Numbered from the stretch's first letter, positions 52,132 through 62,325 are shown. The stretch is DNA of 64,000 nucleotides from JAIBBD01 sp041390685 (GCA_041390685.1 JAWKPL010000001.1:2480001-2544000); one strand, 5' to 3'. Notes: a model not told the origin generated them from the sequence alone. Program-made: numbers and translations.

Positions 52132-53115
52132 GTGAGCGATCCAGGCGCACTGCTGACCCGAGCCTACCGTGGCGGTGCACTCGCAGCCGAGGGCTTCCCG
52201 CTAACGGACATCTCGTCGTACCTCGGGTCGCCCGGGACGTCCGTGTGGGTCGACTTGCTGGATCCCGGCCACGCGGAGATGCGGTCGCTCGCGGAGGGAC
52301 TCGGGCTGCACGAGCTGGCCGTGGAGGATGCGCTGACGCGCAGTCAGCGTCCGAAACTCGACCACTACTCGACGCACCAGTTCTTCTCCTGCCAGGCCGT
52401 ACGCCTCGACCGCACGACGAACGAGCTCCAGCGCACCGAAGTGGACGCCTTCATCAGCGACCGCTGGCTGGTGACGGTCCGCAAAGGCGGGACCTTCCCC
52501 CTCGACCGGCTGATCGAACGCCTTGACCGCTCGCCCGACCTGCTGGCCCACGGTGTGGGCTTCCTCGTCTACAGCCTGCTCGATGTCGTGGTGGACGGCT
52601 ACTTCGATGCAGTCGAGGCCTTCGACGAGTACTACGACGAGGCCAGCGAGAGCATCTTCAGCGAAACCCCGTTCACTCCGGCCCAGCAGCGCGACTGGTT
52701 CGAAATGCGTCAGGCGCTCGTCCGCTTCCACCGCACCGCGTTCCCGATGCGGGAGGCCGTGAGCGCCTTCCTTCGCCGCGAGCATGAGGTCAGCCCCGAG
52801 CTGTACCCGTACTACCAGGACGTGTACGACCATATCCTTCGCGTGGTCGAGTCGACTGAGGCCCTGCGCGACCTCGTGACCACGATCGTGGAGACCAACC
52901 TCAGCCTGCGCGACTATCGGCAAAACCAGATCGTGAAGAAGGTGACGAGTTGGGCGGCGATCATCGCCGTGCCGACCCTCATCACGGGCTACTTCGGAAT
53001 GAACGTCCCGTTCCCGGGATCGGGAGAGACGTCAGGTGTCATCGCGTCGACCGCGCTGGCGCTCCTGCTGTCAGGCGCGCTCTACATCCTCTTCCGAAAG
53101 AACGAATGGCTCTGA
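52132..53115 (+). CDS. corA: CorA-type magnesium/cobalt transporter
   Basis: A 327-residue divalent-cation channel. A long cytoplasmic N-terminal domain with VWVDLLDPGHAEM and LHELAVEDALTRSQRPKL is followed by two C-terminal membrane helices (about 265-283 and 300-318) with the signature GMN in YFGMNVP between them. The GTG start at 52132 has GGAGG directly upstream. The last 45 bases overlap the convergent VOC-protein gene. Confidence 0.93.
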   Translation: MSDPGALLTRAYRGGALAAEGFPLTDISSYLGSPGTSVWVDLLDPGHAEMRSLAEGLGLHELAVEDALTRSQRPKLDHYSTHQFFSCQAVRLDRTTNELQRTEVDAFISDRWLVTVRKGGTFPLDRLIERLDRSPDLLAHGVGFLVYSLLDVVVDGYFDAVEAFDEYYDEASESIFSETPFTPAQQRDWFEMRQALVRFHRTAFPMREAVSAFLRREHEVSPELYPYYQDVYDHILRVVESTEALRDLVTTIVETNLSLRDYRQNQIVKKVTSWAAIIAVPTLITGYFGMNVPFPGSGETSGVIASTALALLLSGALYILFRKNEWL

Positions 53116-53535
53116 TGCGTCGCCAAACCAGCTCGACATCGTATGCGCCGCCGAGCGCTCGTCGTTCGCCGTTCCAGGTGCGATAGCCTCATCGGTCGAG
53201 TCGGCCTCGATCAGACCGAGGACGTTGCCACCCGGGTCTGCAAAGAGGGCCATCGGCGCCATCTCCGGATCCTCAGTGACGTCTTGCACCACGATGCCGC
53301 CGAGGTCTCGAATCCGTTCCAGTGTCCCTGCCAGATCCCGGACTTCGATGTACAGCGTCACCGCCGCTGCCCCGCGCCCGATCATCCCGCCGATTCCCGC
53401 TTGCTGGCCGTCGACGGCGCCAAAGCCCAGCGCGTCCTCGGCTTCAACCGTCCACTCGAACGCGTCGTGATAGAACTGCCGTAGCCCGGCGCCGTCCTCA
53501 CCGCTGATCTCGAAATGCACGACCGGATTCGGCAT
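53071..53535 (-). CDS. VOC-family (glyoxalase-like) protein
   Basis: A 154-residue vicinal-oxygen-chelate protein. The start MPNPVVHFEISGEDGAGLRQFY and the second half VTLYIEVRDLAGTLERI, FADPGGNVLGLIEA show the two beta-alpha-beta-beta-beta units; His8 and the Glu in LGLIEA are the likely metal ligands. A C-terminal tail of about 30 acidic residues extends past the fold. The family covers glyoxalases, dioxygenases and antibiotic-resistance proteins; the exact role cannot be chosen. Convergent with and overlapping corA. Confidence 0.85.
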   Translation of the reverse strand: MPNPVVHFEISGEDGAGLRQFYHDAFEWTVEAEDALGFGAVDGQQAGIGGMIGRGAAAVTLYIEVRDLAGTLERIRDLGGIVVQDVTEDPEMAPMALFADPGGNVLGLIEADSTDEAIAPGTANDERSAAHTMSSWFGDASEPFVLSEEDVERA

Positions 53536-53729
53536 GGCGTCGGATTCTTCGTCTTCCCCGGAATGTTCCGCTCGTCACCGGCCCGCAGCGCGGCGCGGCA
53601 ATCACAATAGTGGTTCAGCGCCTCCCCGTCACCGTACGTCGTGACTCACTCAACCCCGCCTGCCCGCAGTTGGCCCCGCGCTATACTCGGCCTCGAAGCG
53701 ACGTCACTCCGCCACGAGGGAGCCACGCC

Positions 53730-55472
53730 ATGGTCATGAGCCACGCCGTCATCCAGAAGCGCGCCGCCGAGGCGCCCGTGGCCCCCAATCTGATGGATCT
53801 CGACGCAACTCGCCGAAGCTGGACGTGGGACGCTATCCGCGCCGAGCTCGACCTCCCGGATGGCCTCGTCAACCAGGCCCATGAGTGCATCGACCGCCAC
53901 GCCGCCACCACGCCCGACAAGGTCGCGATGCTCTGGGAAGGTGCAGACGGCTCCATCGAGCGCTACACGTTCGAGGAGATGCGACGCCAGACGAACCGCT
54001 TCGCCAACGTCCTCAAGCGCATTGGCATCCGGAAGGCCGACCGGGTGTTCGTCTTCGCGGACCGCATCCCGGAGCTCTACTTTGCGGTCTTCGGCACGCT
54101 CAAGGCCGGTGCCATCTCGGCGCCGCTGTTCTCCGCCTTCGGTCCCGAGCCCGTCGCCGAGCGTGTCCGCCGCGCCGAAGGCGTCATGATCGTGACGACG
54201 CCGAATCTGCTCCCCAAGATCGACCAGATCCGTGCGGCGCTGCCCTCGGTGCGGCACGTAATGGTGATCGGCCACCGGGCGGGCGCCGAGGTGGACGCCG
54301 CCAACCTCGACTACGCGGCGCTGATGGCGGAGGCCTCCGACGACTGCGACATCGAGCGCACCGGACCCGAGGACTGGTCGATCATGCACTTCACCTCGGG
54401 CACCACGGGCCTGCCGAAGGGCGCCGCCCACGTCCATGACGCGGTCGTCAACCACTACGCCACCGGCAAGTACGCCCTCGACCTGCACCCGGACGATATC
54501 TACTGGTGCACCGCTGACCCCGGCTGGGTCACCGGCACCTCGTACGGCATGTTCGCCCCCTGGAGCAACGGTGTGACCCAGGTCATCTACGAGGGCGGCT
54601 TCGGTGCAGGCCGCTGGTTCGACATCATCGAGCGTCACCGCGTCACAGTGTGGTACACGGCCCCCACCGCGATCCGCATGCTGATGAAGGCCGGTTCGGG
54701 CGTCCCGAGGGAGCGCGACCTGTCCTCGCTGCGCTTCACCGCCTCCGTGGGCGAGCCTCTCAACCCTGAGGGCGTCGTCTGGGGCGAGGAGGCCACCGGG
54801 CTCCCCTTCCACGACAACTGGTGGCAGACGGAGACCGGCGCGATCATGATCGCCAACTACGCTTCGATGGACATCAAGCCCGGCTCCATGGGCCGCCCCT
54901 TCCCCGGCATCACTGCCGGCATCCTCGACGACGAGTTCAACGAGGTCACCGAACCGATGCGTGAGGGCCAGCTCGCCCTCAAGACCCCGTGGCCGTCGAT
55001 GTTCCGCACCTACTGGAGCGACGAGGAACGCTACCGCTCCCGCTTCAAGGGCGAGTGGTACATCACCGGCGACCGCGCCAAGCGTGACGAGGACGGCTAT
55101 TACTGGTTCGTCGGGCGCGACGACGACGTGATCAACACGTCCGGACACCTCGTCGGTCCCTTCGAGGTAGAGAGCGCCCTCATCGAGCATCCGGCCGTCG
55201 CCGAGGCCGGCGTCATCGGCAAGCCCGACCCCATCGCGATGGAGATCGTGAAGGCGTTCGTCTCGCTGAAGGACGGCTTCGAGCCAAGCGACCAGCTCCG
55301 CCGCGAGCTGATCGGCCACACACGCCAGCGTCTCGGACCCGGCGTCGCTCCCCGCGAGATCGACTTCGTGCCCTCGCTGCCCAAGACACGCTCGGGCAAG
55401 ATCATGCGGCGCCTGCTGAAAGCGCGTGAACTCGGGCTGCCGGAAGGCGACACGTCGACGCTGGAGGACTGA
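53730..55472 (+). CDS. acsA: acetate-CoA ligase / acyl-CoA synthetase (AMP-forming)
   Basis: A 580-residue adenylate-forming ligase. The P-loop-like ATP motif is HFTSGTTGLPKGAAH (about residue 225), with WQTETGAIMI, GEWYITGDRA and the C-terminal LPKTRSGKIMRR carrying the conserved Lys that is subject to acetylation control in this family. The short N-terminus, NWWQTETG and SVGEPLN pattern match Bacillus-type AcsA rather than the longer enteric Acs. The ATG at 53730 has GAGGGAG seven bases upstream. Its position before citrate synthase suggests acetate or propionate entry into the TCA or methylcitrate cycle. Confidence 0.88.
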   Translation: MVMSHAVIQKRAAEAPVAPNLMDLDATRRSWTWDAIRAELDLPDGLVNQAHECIDRHAATTPDKVAMLWEGADGSIERYTFEEMRRQTNRFANVLKRIGIRKADRVFVFADRIPELYFAVFGTLKAGAISAPLFSAFGPEPVAERVRRAEGVMIVTTPNLLPKIDQIRAALPSVRHVMVIGHRAGAEVDAANLDYAALMAEASDDCDIERTGPEDWSIMHFTSGTTGLPKGAAHVHDAVVNHYATGKYALDLHPDDIYWCTADPGWVTGTSYGMFAPWSNGVTQVIYEGGFGAGRWFDIIERHRVTVWYTAPTAIRMLMKAGSGVPRERDLSSLRFTASVGEPLNPEGVVWGEEATGLPFHDNWWQTETGAIMIANYASMDIKPGSMGRPFPGITAGILDDEFNEVTEPMREGQLALKTPWPSMFRTYWSDEERYRSRFKGEWYITGDRAKRDEDGYYWFVGRDDDVINTSGHLVGPFEVESALIEHPAVAEAGVIGKPDPIAMEIVKAFVSLKDGFEPSDQLRRELIGHTRQRLGPGVAPREIDFVPSLPKTRSGKIMRRLLKARELGLPEGDTSTLED

Positions 55473-55581
55473 CCGCGCGCCAGCCGCCGCCGCGCCCCTC
55501 GGGGGCTCGGCGTACGATGGTAGTGCCGCGATCCGTCGCGCCCGTAGGACGAGGCCCGGCTCCCATCGTTCGGAGGGACGA

Positions 55582-56739
55582 GTGACCACGACCGACGCCG
55601 AGCAGGCCCCCGAGGTCACCATCCGCCGTGGCCTGAAGGACGTCTACTTCGACCGCACGCGTGCCTCCTACATCGACGGGCGTGCCGGCAAGCTGCTCTA
55701 CCGCGGCTACTCGATCCACGACCTCGCCGAGCGCTCCACGTTCGAGGAGACGGCCTACCTTCTCTTCCGCGGCAAGCTCCCCGGTCGTCAGGACCTCGAC
55801 GCGTTCGAAGCCGACCTCAAAGCCGCGCGCCCCCTGCCTCCCGAGATCTTCGACGTCATCCGCGCCGTGCAGCACGCTCACCCGATGGACGTCCTCCGGA
55901 CGGCCACCTCCGCGCTCGCGGCGTTCGACCCCGAGGTTCATGACAATTCGGTCGAGGCTACCGTCCGCAAGGGCATCCGCCTCACCTCGCAGGTCCCGAC
56001 CATCGTCATGACGCACGAGGCCATCCGCAACGGCCGCGACCCGGTCCCGCCCAGCGCGACGCTGTCTCACGCCGCGAACTTCCTCTACATGCTCACGGGC
56101 GAGGTGCCGAGCGACGACGCGGCGCAGCTCATGGACCGGGACTTCATCCTCCACGCTGAGCATGGCCCGAACGCCTCCGCGTTCACGGCGCGAGTGGTGG
56201 CGGGTACGCAGGCGGACCTCCACGCCGCGGTCGTCGCCGCCATCGGAGCCCTCTCGGGCCCGTCGCATGGCGGGGCGGCCGAAAACGTCATGCAGATGGC
56301 GATGGAGATCGGCGAACCGGAGCACGCGGCGGCGTACGTCCAGCGGCTGCGCGCCGAGGGAAAGCCCGTCATGGGCTTCGGCCATCGCGTCTACAAAGCC
56401 GAGGACCCGCGAGCGCGGCACCTCCGCGAGGGCGTCCGCCGCCTCAGTATCGAGCGCGAGGAGCCGAAGTGGTACGCCATCCTCGAAGCCGTGCAGGATG
56501 CGATGCGTCCCTACGCCCGTCTCGGCGTGCACGTGAACGTCGATTTCTTCGCGGGCGTGATCTACTACCTGCTCGGCGTCCCGTCGGACCTCTTCGTCCC
56601 CATCTTTGCCGTCGGCCGCATCCCGGGCTGGACCGTCCAGGTCGTCGAGCAATACGAGAACAACATCCTCATTCGACCGCTGACGCAGTACGTCGGCGAC
56701 ATGGATCTGCCGTACGTCCCCATCGAGGATCGCGTCTGA
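55582..56739 (+). CDS. citrate synthase (or 2-methylcitrate synthase)
   Basis: A 385-residue enzyme with the catalytic residues in place: His in HAEHGPNAS (about residue 193), His in MGFGHRVYK (about 266) and Asp in VNVDFFAGV (about 323). The length and start YFDRTRASYIDGRAGKLLYRGY are those of the type I/short bacterial citrate synthases that also include methylcitrate synthases. The GTG start has GGAGGGACGA immediately upstream. The stop codon TGA is followed directly by TCA, the reverse complement of the stop of the convergent CBS-domain gene. Confidence 0.92.
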   Translation: MTTTDAEQAPEVTIRRGLKDVYFDRTRASYIDGRAGKLLYRGYSIHDLAERSTFEETAYLLFRGKLPGRQDLDAFEADLKAARPLPPEIFDVIRAVQHAHPMDVLRTATSALAAFDPEVHDNSVEATVRKGIRLTSQVPTIVMTHEAIRNGRDPVPPSATLSHAANFLYMLTGEVPSDDAAQLMDRDFILHAEHGPNASAFTARVVAGTQADLHAAVVAAIGALSGPSHGGAAENVMQMAMEIGEPEHAAAYVQRLRAEGKPVMGFGHRVYKAEDPRARHLREGVRRLSIEREEPKWYAILEAVQDAMRPYARLGVHVNVDFFAGVIYYLLGVPSDLFVPIFAVGRIPGWTVQVVEQYENNILIRPLTQYVGDMDLPYVPIEDRV

Positions 56740-58026
56740 TCAGGCCGGCGCCGACTCCACCGCCAGCCGCGTCACCCGCACCTTCTTGATCCGCCGCCCG
56801 AGGATCGAGAGCACCCGCAACTGCAGCTGGTACTCGTCGCTCGTCACCTCGTCCCCGGGCACCGCCAGCCGCCCGAGGAGCGAGAGAATCAACCCACCCA
56901 CCGTATCGAAGTCCTCGCTGTCGATCTCGATGCCGAACAGCTCGTTCAGGTCGTCGATCGGCAGCCGCGCGTCGACGATCGCCTCGTCGTCGGACAGCTG
57001 CTGCACGTCCACCGCTTCCACGTCGTACTCGTCTGCGATCTCCCCCACGATCTCCTCGAGGAGATCCTCAACCGTGACAACCCCGGCCGTCCCGCCGTAC
57101 TCGTCGACCGCCACCGCCATGTGCACCTTGTCGCGCCGCATGTCAGCCAAGAGCTCGTCCACGTGCTTCGTCTCTGGGACGAAGTACGGCGGGCGCGCGA
57201 TCTCGCGCAGGCTCTGGTTGAGCCGCCCCGCCCGCAGGTACGCCAGCAGGTCCTTGGCGTAGACCACGCCCACGATGTGGTCCATCGAGTCCTCATAGAT
57301 CGGCACCCGGCTGAACCCCGTCTCGTTGATCATCCGCATCACATCGCCGGTCCCCGCATCGTGGGCCAGCGCCTGGATGTCGGGCCGCGGCGTCATCACC
57401 TCGCGCACGGTCTGTTCGGACATCGCGAGGATGCCGCGCATCATCCGCCGCTCTTCGGACAGGGCGCGCCCCGAGTCGCCCCCATCAGTCCGCTCGAGGA
57501 CGGAGAGCAGCTCGTCCGCCGGGTTGGCCTCCGGGACGTCCGGGTCCCGCCCGACCACGCGCGCGACCGCTGCTGCCGGTGTGCTCCCGGCCCATGCGAG
57601 CGGTGCGCACACCGTCTGAATCGCGAGGATGGGCCGTGCGAGGCGTACCCCGGTCGCCTCGGGATCGAGCAGCGCGAACGTGCGGGCCGTCTGGCGCAGG
57701 AATCCCACCACGAGGACGGACACCACCGCCGCCACGACCATCCGCCACCCGCTCAGCTCGTCGCCGTCGACGATCAACACGGTCAGGGCCAGCGCCGTGA
57801 TCACGGTGCTCACGGTCACGGCCACGCTGAGCGAGCGCAGGACGCGCTGCCGTTGTCGGATGTAGTTGTCGAGCAGGGTGTTCAGACTGGCGTTCTGACT
57901 CGGCTGCCCGTGCCGCGCGCGGTTGCGCGTGATGGCGCTGACGCTCGCCTCCGCGGCCGAAACGAGCACGAGCAGCACGGCCGAGACGATGAGCAGTACG
58001 AGGGCGAGAAGAAGGCTGGTATCCAA
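56740..58026 (-). CDS. CNNM (DUF21)/CBS-domain transporter-like protein
   Basis: A 428-residue membrane protein of the CorC/HlyC/CNNM type. N-terminal DUF21 region with three to four membrane helices (about residues 3-25, 60-82, 92-112 and 130-150), two CBS domains (about 215-330; VMTPRPDIQALA, VPIYEDSMDHIVGVVYAKD, VDEYGGTAGVVTVEDLLE) and a C-terminal CorC_HlyC domain (about 345-420). These proteins are Mg2+/Co2+ efflux or membrane-integrity factors. The start is TTG at 58024-58026 and has no strong ribosome-binding site. Convergent with citrate synthase, sharing the TGATCA junction. Confidence 0.88.
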   Translation of the reverse strand: MDTSLLLALVLLIVSAVLLVLVSAAEASVSAITRNRARHGQPSQNASLNTLLDNYIRQRQRVLRSLSVAVTVSTVITALALTVLIVDGDELSGWRMVVAAVVSVLVVGFLRQTARTFALLDPEATGVRLARPILAIQTVCAPLAWAGSTPAAAVARVVGRDPDVPEANPADELLSVLERTDGGDSGRALSEERRMMRGILAMSEQTVREVMTPRPDIQALAHDAGTGDVMRMINETGFSRVPIYEDSMDHIVGVVYAKDLLAYLRAGRLNQSLREIARPPYFVPETKHVDELLADMRRDKVHMAVAVDEYGGTAGVVTVEDLLEEIVGEIADEYDVEAVDVQQLSDDEAIVDARLPIDDLNELFGIEIDSEDFDTVGGLILSLLGRLAVPGDEVTSDEYQLQLRVLSILGRRIKKVRVTRLAVESAPA

Positions 58027-58050
58027 GCGTATTCGGCCCCGGACGGGACC

Positions 58051-59448
58051 TCAGACCCCCTCTCCGGTCTCGTCGCGCGCTTCGATCTCGCGGGCGCGCG
58101 CTGGCGCCCCGAGGACCAGTGCCGAGGGCGCCACGTCCCGCGTCACGATGGCCCCCGCGCCGGTGCGGGCGTCCGCGCCGACGACCACCGGCGCGATCAA
58201 GATCGAGTCGCTGCCGATGAACGCGCGGTCGCCGATCGCCGTGCGGTGCTTGTCTGCCCCGTCATAGTTCGCAGTCACGGTACCCGCGCCGATGTTCACG
58301 TCCGCCCCGACGTCCGCGTCGCCAAGGTACGAGAAGTGCCCGATGCGCGTGCGCGCTCCGACGCGCGAGGCCTTGATCTCGACATAATTGCCGACCCGCG
58401 CCTCCGCACCGATGCGCGCCCCGGGGCGGAGGTGGGAATACGGCCCCACGCGGACGCCTTCACCCAGTTCCGCGCCCTCGATGGTCGACGTGCCGATCTC
58501 GCAACCGTCGGCGATGCGCGAATCACGCACCACCGCGGCCGGTCCGATGCGGCACCCGCCGCCCACGCTCGTCGTCCCGAGCAGGTGCACCCCTGGCAGC
58601 AGGGTCGTATCGGCGCCGACGGAGACGCCGGCATCGATGTAAGTCGTCGCCGGGTCCACGAGCGTCACGCCCTCGAGCATCACGCGACGACGAATGCGCT
58701 CCCGCATGATCTGTTCGGCCCGCGCCAGCTCGACGCGCGTGTTGACCTGCTGCACCTCAGACGACTCGACCACCTGGTACGCGTCGGCCCCCCGTGGATG
58801 CTCGACCGCGCGCGCGATCGCGTCGGTCAGATACACCTCGCCGCGCGGGCTCGGGTCGAGGCCTGCCAGCACCGGCCACAGCCACTGCGCCTCGGCCGCA
58901 TACAGCCCGCCGTTCACCTCGGGCTGCCCACGCGTGACGGCGTCCGCATCCGACTCTTCGACGATGCCCTGGATGCGCCCGTTCTGGCGCCGGACCCGGC
59001 CGTACCCGGTCGGGTCTTCGAGGTAGGCCGTGAGGAACGTCAGCACCGCTTGCTCTTGCAGGTGACGCTGCGTGAGTTCGCGCACCGTCCGCTCGGTGAT
59101 CAGCGGCAGATCGGCGTTGAGGATCAACAGGAGCGGTGCCTCGCCTGCCGCGCCGCGCGCTGCAAGCGTCGCATGCCCGGTGCCCAGCGGGTCGCCCTGC
59201 GGCGCCACGATCGCGCCCGGCACCTGCGTCCGCGCGACCTCGGCGACCTCGCCCTCAGCGTCCGCGGTCACAATGACGATGCGCCCGATCCCCGCCGCCC
59301 GCACCGTGTCACATACGTGCAGCATCATCGGCCGCCCCGCGACCGGGTGCAGCACCTTTGGCAGCTTCGATCGCATGCGCGTCCCGCGCCCTGCGGCCAG
59401 CACGATGGCCACCCAGCCGTCGAGGCCAGGCGCGTCTGGATCAGTCAC
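58051..59448 (-). CDS. glmU: bifunctional UDP-N-acetylglucosamine pyrophosphorylase / glucosamine-1-phosphate acetyltransferase
   Basis: A protein of about 465 residues that makes UDP-GlcNAc for peptidoglycan. The N-terminal half is a nucleotidyltransferase (VLAAGRGTRMRSKLPKVLH near residue 15, GDPLGTGHA, LNADLPLI); the C-terminal half is a left-handed beta-helix of hexapeptide repeats (about 260-440; GPAAVVRDSRIADG, RIGHFSYLGDADVG, ANYDGADKHRT) ending with the acetyl-CoA site. The start is uncertain: the family begins about ten residues before the first motif, so GTG at 59448 is taken, but no Shine-Dalgarno precedes it. Divergent from alaS with 182 bases between. Confidence 0.92.
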   Translation of the reverse strand: MTDPDAPGLDGWVAIVLAAGRGTRMRSKLPKVLHPVAGRPMMLHVCDTVRAAGIGRIVIVTADAEGEVAEVARTQVPGAIVAPQGDPLGTGHATLAARGAAGEAPLLLILNADLPLITERTVRELTQRHLQEQAVLTFLTAYLEDPTGYGRVRRQNGRIQGIVEESDADAVTRGQPEVNGGLYAAEAQWLWPVLAGLDPSPRGEVYLTDAIARAVEHPRGADAYQVVESSEVQQVNTRVELARAEQIMRERIRRRVMLEGVTLVDPATTYIDAGVSVGADTTLLPGVHLLGTTSVGGGCRIGPAAVVRDSRIADGCEIGTSTIEGAELGEGVRVGPYSHLRPGARIGAEARVGNYVEIKASRVGARTRIGHFSYLGDADVGADVNIGAGTVTANYDGADKHRTAIGDRAFIGSDSILIAPVVVGADARTGAGAIVTRDVAPSALVLGAPARAREIEARDETGEGV

Positions 59449-59630
59449 GGGAGAGGGACGGCTATGGGAAGGCTCGGCGGTGTCGATGGTTGTCTCTCCG
59501 ACCGTCGATGAAGTGATCGTCGAGGGGTGTACGCCCCCAAATTGACTCGTCAGACGAGGCCATTCTACACTCCGCCAGAGCCCTGTTGCCATCCGGCCGG
59601 CCAATCCACGAACGACTCCGAGGCCAGACT

Positions 59631-62318
59631 GTGACCGTCGACGAGCTGCGCGATGCGTTCCTTGCATTCTTCGAGGGGCGCGGGCACCGCCGTATCCCCT
59701 CGTCGCCGCTGGTGCCCCACGGCGACCCCTCACTCCTCTTCACCTCCGCCGGCATGGTGCAGTTCAAGCCCTACTTCATGGGCCTCGAACAGCCCCCCGC
59801 CTCGCGCATGACCTCCGTCCAGAAGTGCTTCCGCACTACCGACGTCGAGGAGGTCGGCGACCCGTCCCACCTCACCTTCTTCGAGATGCTCGGCAACTTC
59901 TCGATCGGTGACTACTTCAAGCCGGACGCCATCGCGTGGGCGTGGGAGTTTCTCACTGGCACGCTCGCCCTCCCTCCGGAGCGTCTCTGGGCCACGGTCT
60001 ACCTCGATGACGACGAAGCGTACGACCTGTGGAAGCAGCGCGGCCTGCCCGAGGAGCGCATCCTCCGCTACTCCGCCGAGCAGGGGAACTTCTGGGCCTC
60101 GGGCGACACCGGCCCCTGCGGTCCCTGCTCTGAGATGCACTATGACTTCGGAGTGAACCCGGACTGCCCCCGCTGCGGCGAGGGCACCTGCCACCCGGAC
60201 GTGGGATGCGGCCGCTTCCTCGAGATTTGGAATCTCGTGTTCATGGCGTTCGACCGCCAGCCGGACGGCACGCTGCAGCCCCTGCCGGCGCAAAACATCG
60301 ACACCGGCGCCGGTCTTGAACGCGTCGCCTGGGTGCTGCAGGACGCAAAGTCGGTCTACGAGACCGACCAGCTCCGCCGCATCCTCGCGAAGGTCGAGCA
60401 GCTCGCGCCCGAGTACCGCTACGACCCGGTCGCCGACCCAGACACGGCGCGCGCCATGCGCTCGATCACAGAGCACGCCCGCGCCATCGCGTTCCTCGTT
60501 GCCGATGGGGTGCTTCCTGCCAACGAGGGCCGCGGCTACGTGCTGCGTCGCGTCCTCCGCCGCGCCGTGTACTTCGGCTACACCATCGGCCTGCGTGACG
60601 CCTTCCTCGAACCGGTCGTCGACGCGGCGATCGAGGCCTCCCTGACCGCCCACCCGGAACTGGCGCCCCAGCGCGACTTCATCCGTCGCGTCGCCGCGCG
60701 CGAGGAGGCCCGCTTCCAGCAGGTGCTTGCGCGCGGCCTCGAGCTCCTCGAACAGGTCTTCGAGCGGGAGACCGCCACCAGGCGCATCCCCGGTCGCGAC
60801 ATGTTCACCCTCTACGACACGCATGGCCTCCCGCCCGAGCTCACCGTCGAGGTCGCCGGCCAGCGCGGCTATACCGTCGACCGCGAAGCGTTCGAGGTCG
60901 AGATGGCCGCCCAGCGCCAGCGCTCCCGCGGAGAAGGCGCCTTCGAGGACTTCGACGATCCGGTCGCCGAGCGTTATGCGGCCCTCGGCGTTACAAGTGT
61001 GTTCGCCGGATACGAGCAGCTCGACGTCCGATCCAACGTGTCCGCAATCGTCGCCGAAGGACTGAACGTGGAACGCCTCACCGCCGGCGAGGCAGGTTCA
61101 GTGGTCCTGCCGGTGACGAGCTTCTACCCCGAAGGCGGCGGTCAGGTCGGTGACCACGGCGAACTCGTCACCCCCGACGGTCGCCTCCTCGTCGAGGACA
61201 CGCAGCGCTACGGCGAGGCGATCGCGCATATCGGCTCTGTCGTCGAGGGCCACATCGCCGTCGGCGATCCCGTCGAGGCGCGCGTCAGCCCCGAGTGGCG
61301 CAACGGGAGCGCGCGCAACCACACGGGGACGCATCTCCTGCACGCCGCGCTTCGCCTCGTGCTCGGCGAGCACGTCCGGCAGGCTGGCTCCTACGTCGGT
61401 CCCGACCGCCTGCGCTTCGACTACACACACCCGGAGTCGCCGACCGCGGCGCAGCTCCGCGAGGTGCAGCGCCTGGTGAACGCCCGTGTCCGGGACGACA
61501 TCGAGCGTGAGACGGTCGAGCTGCCGTACGAAGACGCCATCGCGCGCGGCGCCATCGCGTTCTTCGAGGACCGCTACACGGCCAGCGTGCGCATGGTCGA
61601 GTACTGCGAGGCGCACTCCCACAACCCTGAGCACGGCCACGCGCACGGCGAGTGCTTCAGTCGTGAGCTCTGCGGCGGCACCCACCTCCACTCCACCGGT
61701 GGCGTCGGCATGCTGCAGATCGTCAGCGACTCGAGCATCGGCGCCGGCCTCCGCCGTATCGAGGCGGTCACCGGCCCCGAGGCCGAACGCTACGTCGAGG
61801 AACGGCTCGACCTGGTTGACACGCTGATGCAGCGCTTCCGCGTCCCCGCCGACGAGGTGCTCCGCCGCCTCGATTCCCTCGAGGCCCAGCTCGGCGAGGA
61901 GCGCCGCCGGGCCGAGCAGCTCGCCGCCCGCGCATCGCGAGGCGCCGCGGACGACCTCGCCGCGAAGGCCGAGACCGTCGCCGGCACCCACCTGCTCGTG
62001 ACCCGCGTCGAGGCGGACTCCGCCGACGCGCTGCGCGCGCTCGGCGACCGCCTCCGCGAGCGCCTCGGCAGCGCGGTAGTGGCGCTCGGGGCAGTGATCG
62101 GCGACCGACCGTCGTTCCTCGCCCTGGTGACGGACGACCAGGTCGCGCGTGGGCTGCGTGCCGACGACCTGGTGAAGGCCGCCGCAAACGTGGCCGGTGG
62201 CGGAGGAGGAGGGCGTCCGCAGCTCGCCCAGGCGGGCGGCAGGGACGCCGGCAAGCTCGACGAGGCACTCTATGCCGCGCGGCTCGCCGCCCTCGAGAAG
62301 CTGGACTCGGCGACATAA
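59631..62318 (+). CDS. alaS: alanyl-tRNA synthetase
   Basis: An 895-residue class II synthetase. The catalytic core has HRRIPSSPLVPHGDPSLLFT and GMVQFKPYFMG near the N-terminus and MRSITEHARAIAFL (motif 3 region); the editing domain has GTHLLHAALRL and ELCGGTHLHSTG with the zinc ligands, and the C-Ala domain ends in GGGGGGRPQLAQAGG. The GTG at 59631 has GAGG seven bases upstream and starts with TVDELRDAFLAFFEGRGH as expected. It leads the alaS-ruvX-mltG-aroE operon. Confidence 0.96.
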   Translation: MTVDELRDAFLAFFEGRGHRRIPSSPLVPHGDPSLLFTSAGMVQFKPYFMGLEQPPASRMTSVQKCFRTTDVEEVGDPSHLTFFEMLGNFSIGDYFKPDAIAWAWEFLTGTLALPPERLWATVYLDDDEAYDLWKQRGLPEERILRYSAEQGNFWASGDTGPCGPCSEMHYDFGVNPDCPRCGEGTCHPDVGCGRFLEIWNLVFMAFDRQPDGTLQPLPAQNIDTGAGLERVAWVLQDAKSVYETDQLRRILAKVEQLAPEYRYDPVADPDTARAMRSITEHARAIAFLVADGVLPANEGRGYVLRRVLRRAVYFGYTIGLRDAFLEPVVDAAIEASLTAHPELAPQRDFIRRVAAREEARFQQVLARGLELLEQVFERETATRRIPGRDMFTLYDTHGLPPELTVEVAGQRGYTVDREAFEVEMAAQRQRSRGEGAFEDFDDPVAERYAALGVTSVFAGYEQLDVRSNVSAIVAEGLNVERLTAGEAGSVVLPVTSFYPEGGGQVGDHGELVTPDGRLLVEDTQRYGEAIAHIGSVVEGHIAVGDPVEARVSPEWRNGSARNHTGTHLLHAALRLVLGEHVRQAGSYVGPDRLRFDYTHPESPTAAQLREVQRLVNARVRDDIERETVELPYEDAIARGAIAFFEDRYTASVRMVEYCEAHSHNPEHGHAHGECFSRELCGGTHLHSTGGVGMLQIVSDSSIGAGLRRIEAVTGPEAERYVEERLDLVDTLMQRFRVPADEVLRRLDSLEAQLGEERRRAEQLAARASRGAADDLAAKAETVAGTHLLVTRVEADSADALRALGDRLRERLGSAVVALGAVIGDRPSFLALVTDDQVARGLRADDLVKAAANVAGGGGGGRPQLAQAGGRDAGKLDEALYAARLAALEKLDSAT

Positions 62319-62325
62319 CGACACC

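Noticed and set aside
53646..55622. Minus-strand open frame of 658 codons opposite acsA
   Set aside because: Antisense to all acyl-CoA synthetase motifs; no own start signals.
56737..56742. TGATCA shared between the convergent stop codons of citrate synthase and the CBS protein
   Set aside because: Simple consequence of two abutting TGA codons; no sign of regulation.
57121..59511. Plus-strand open frame of 796 codons opposite the CBS protein and glmU
   Set aside because: Spans two convincing minus-strand genes and their spacer; Arg/His/Asp-rich shadow frame.
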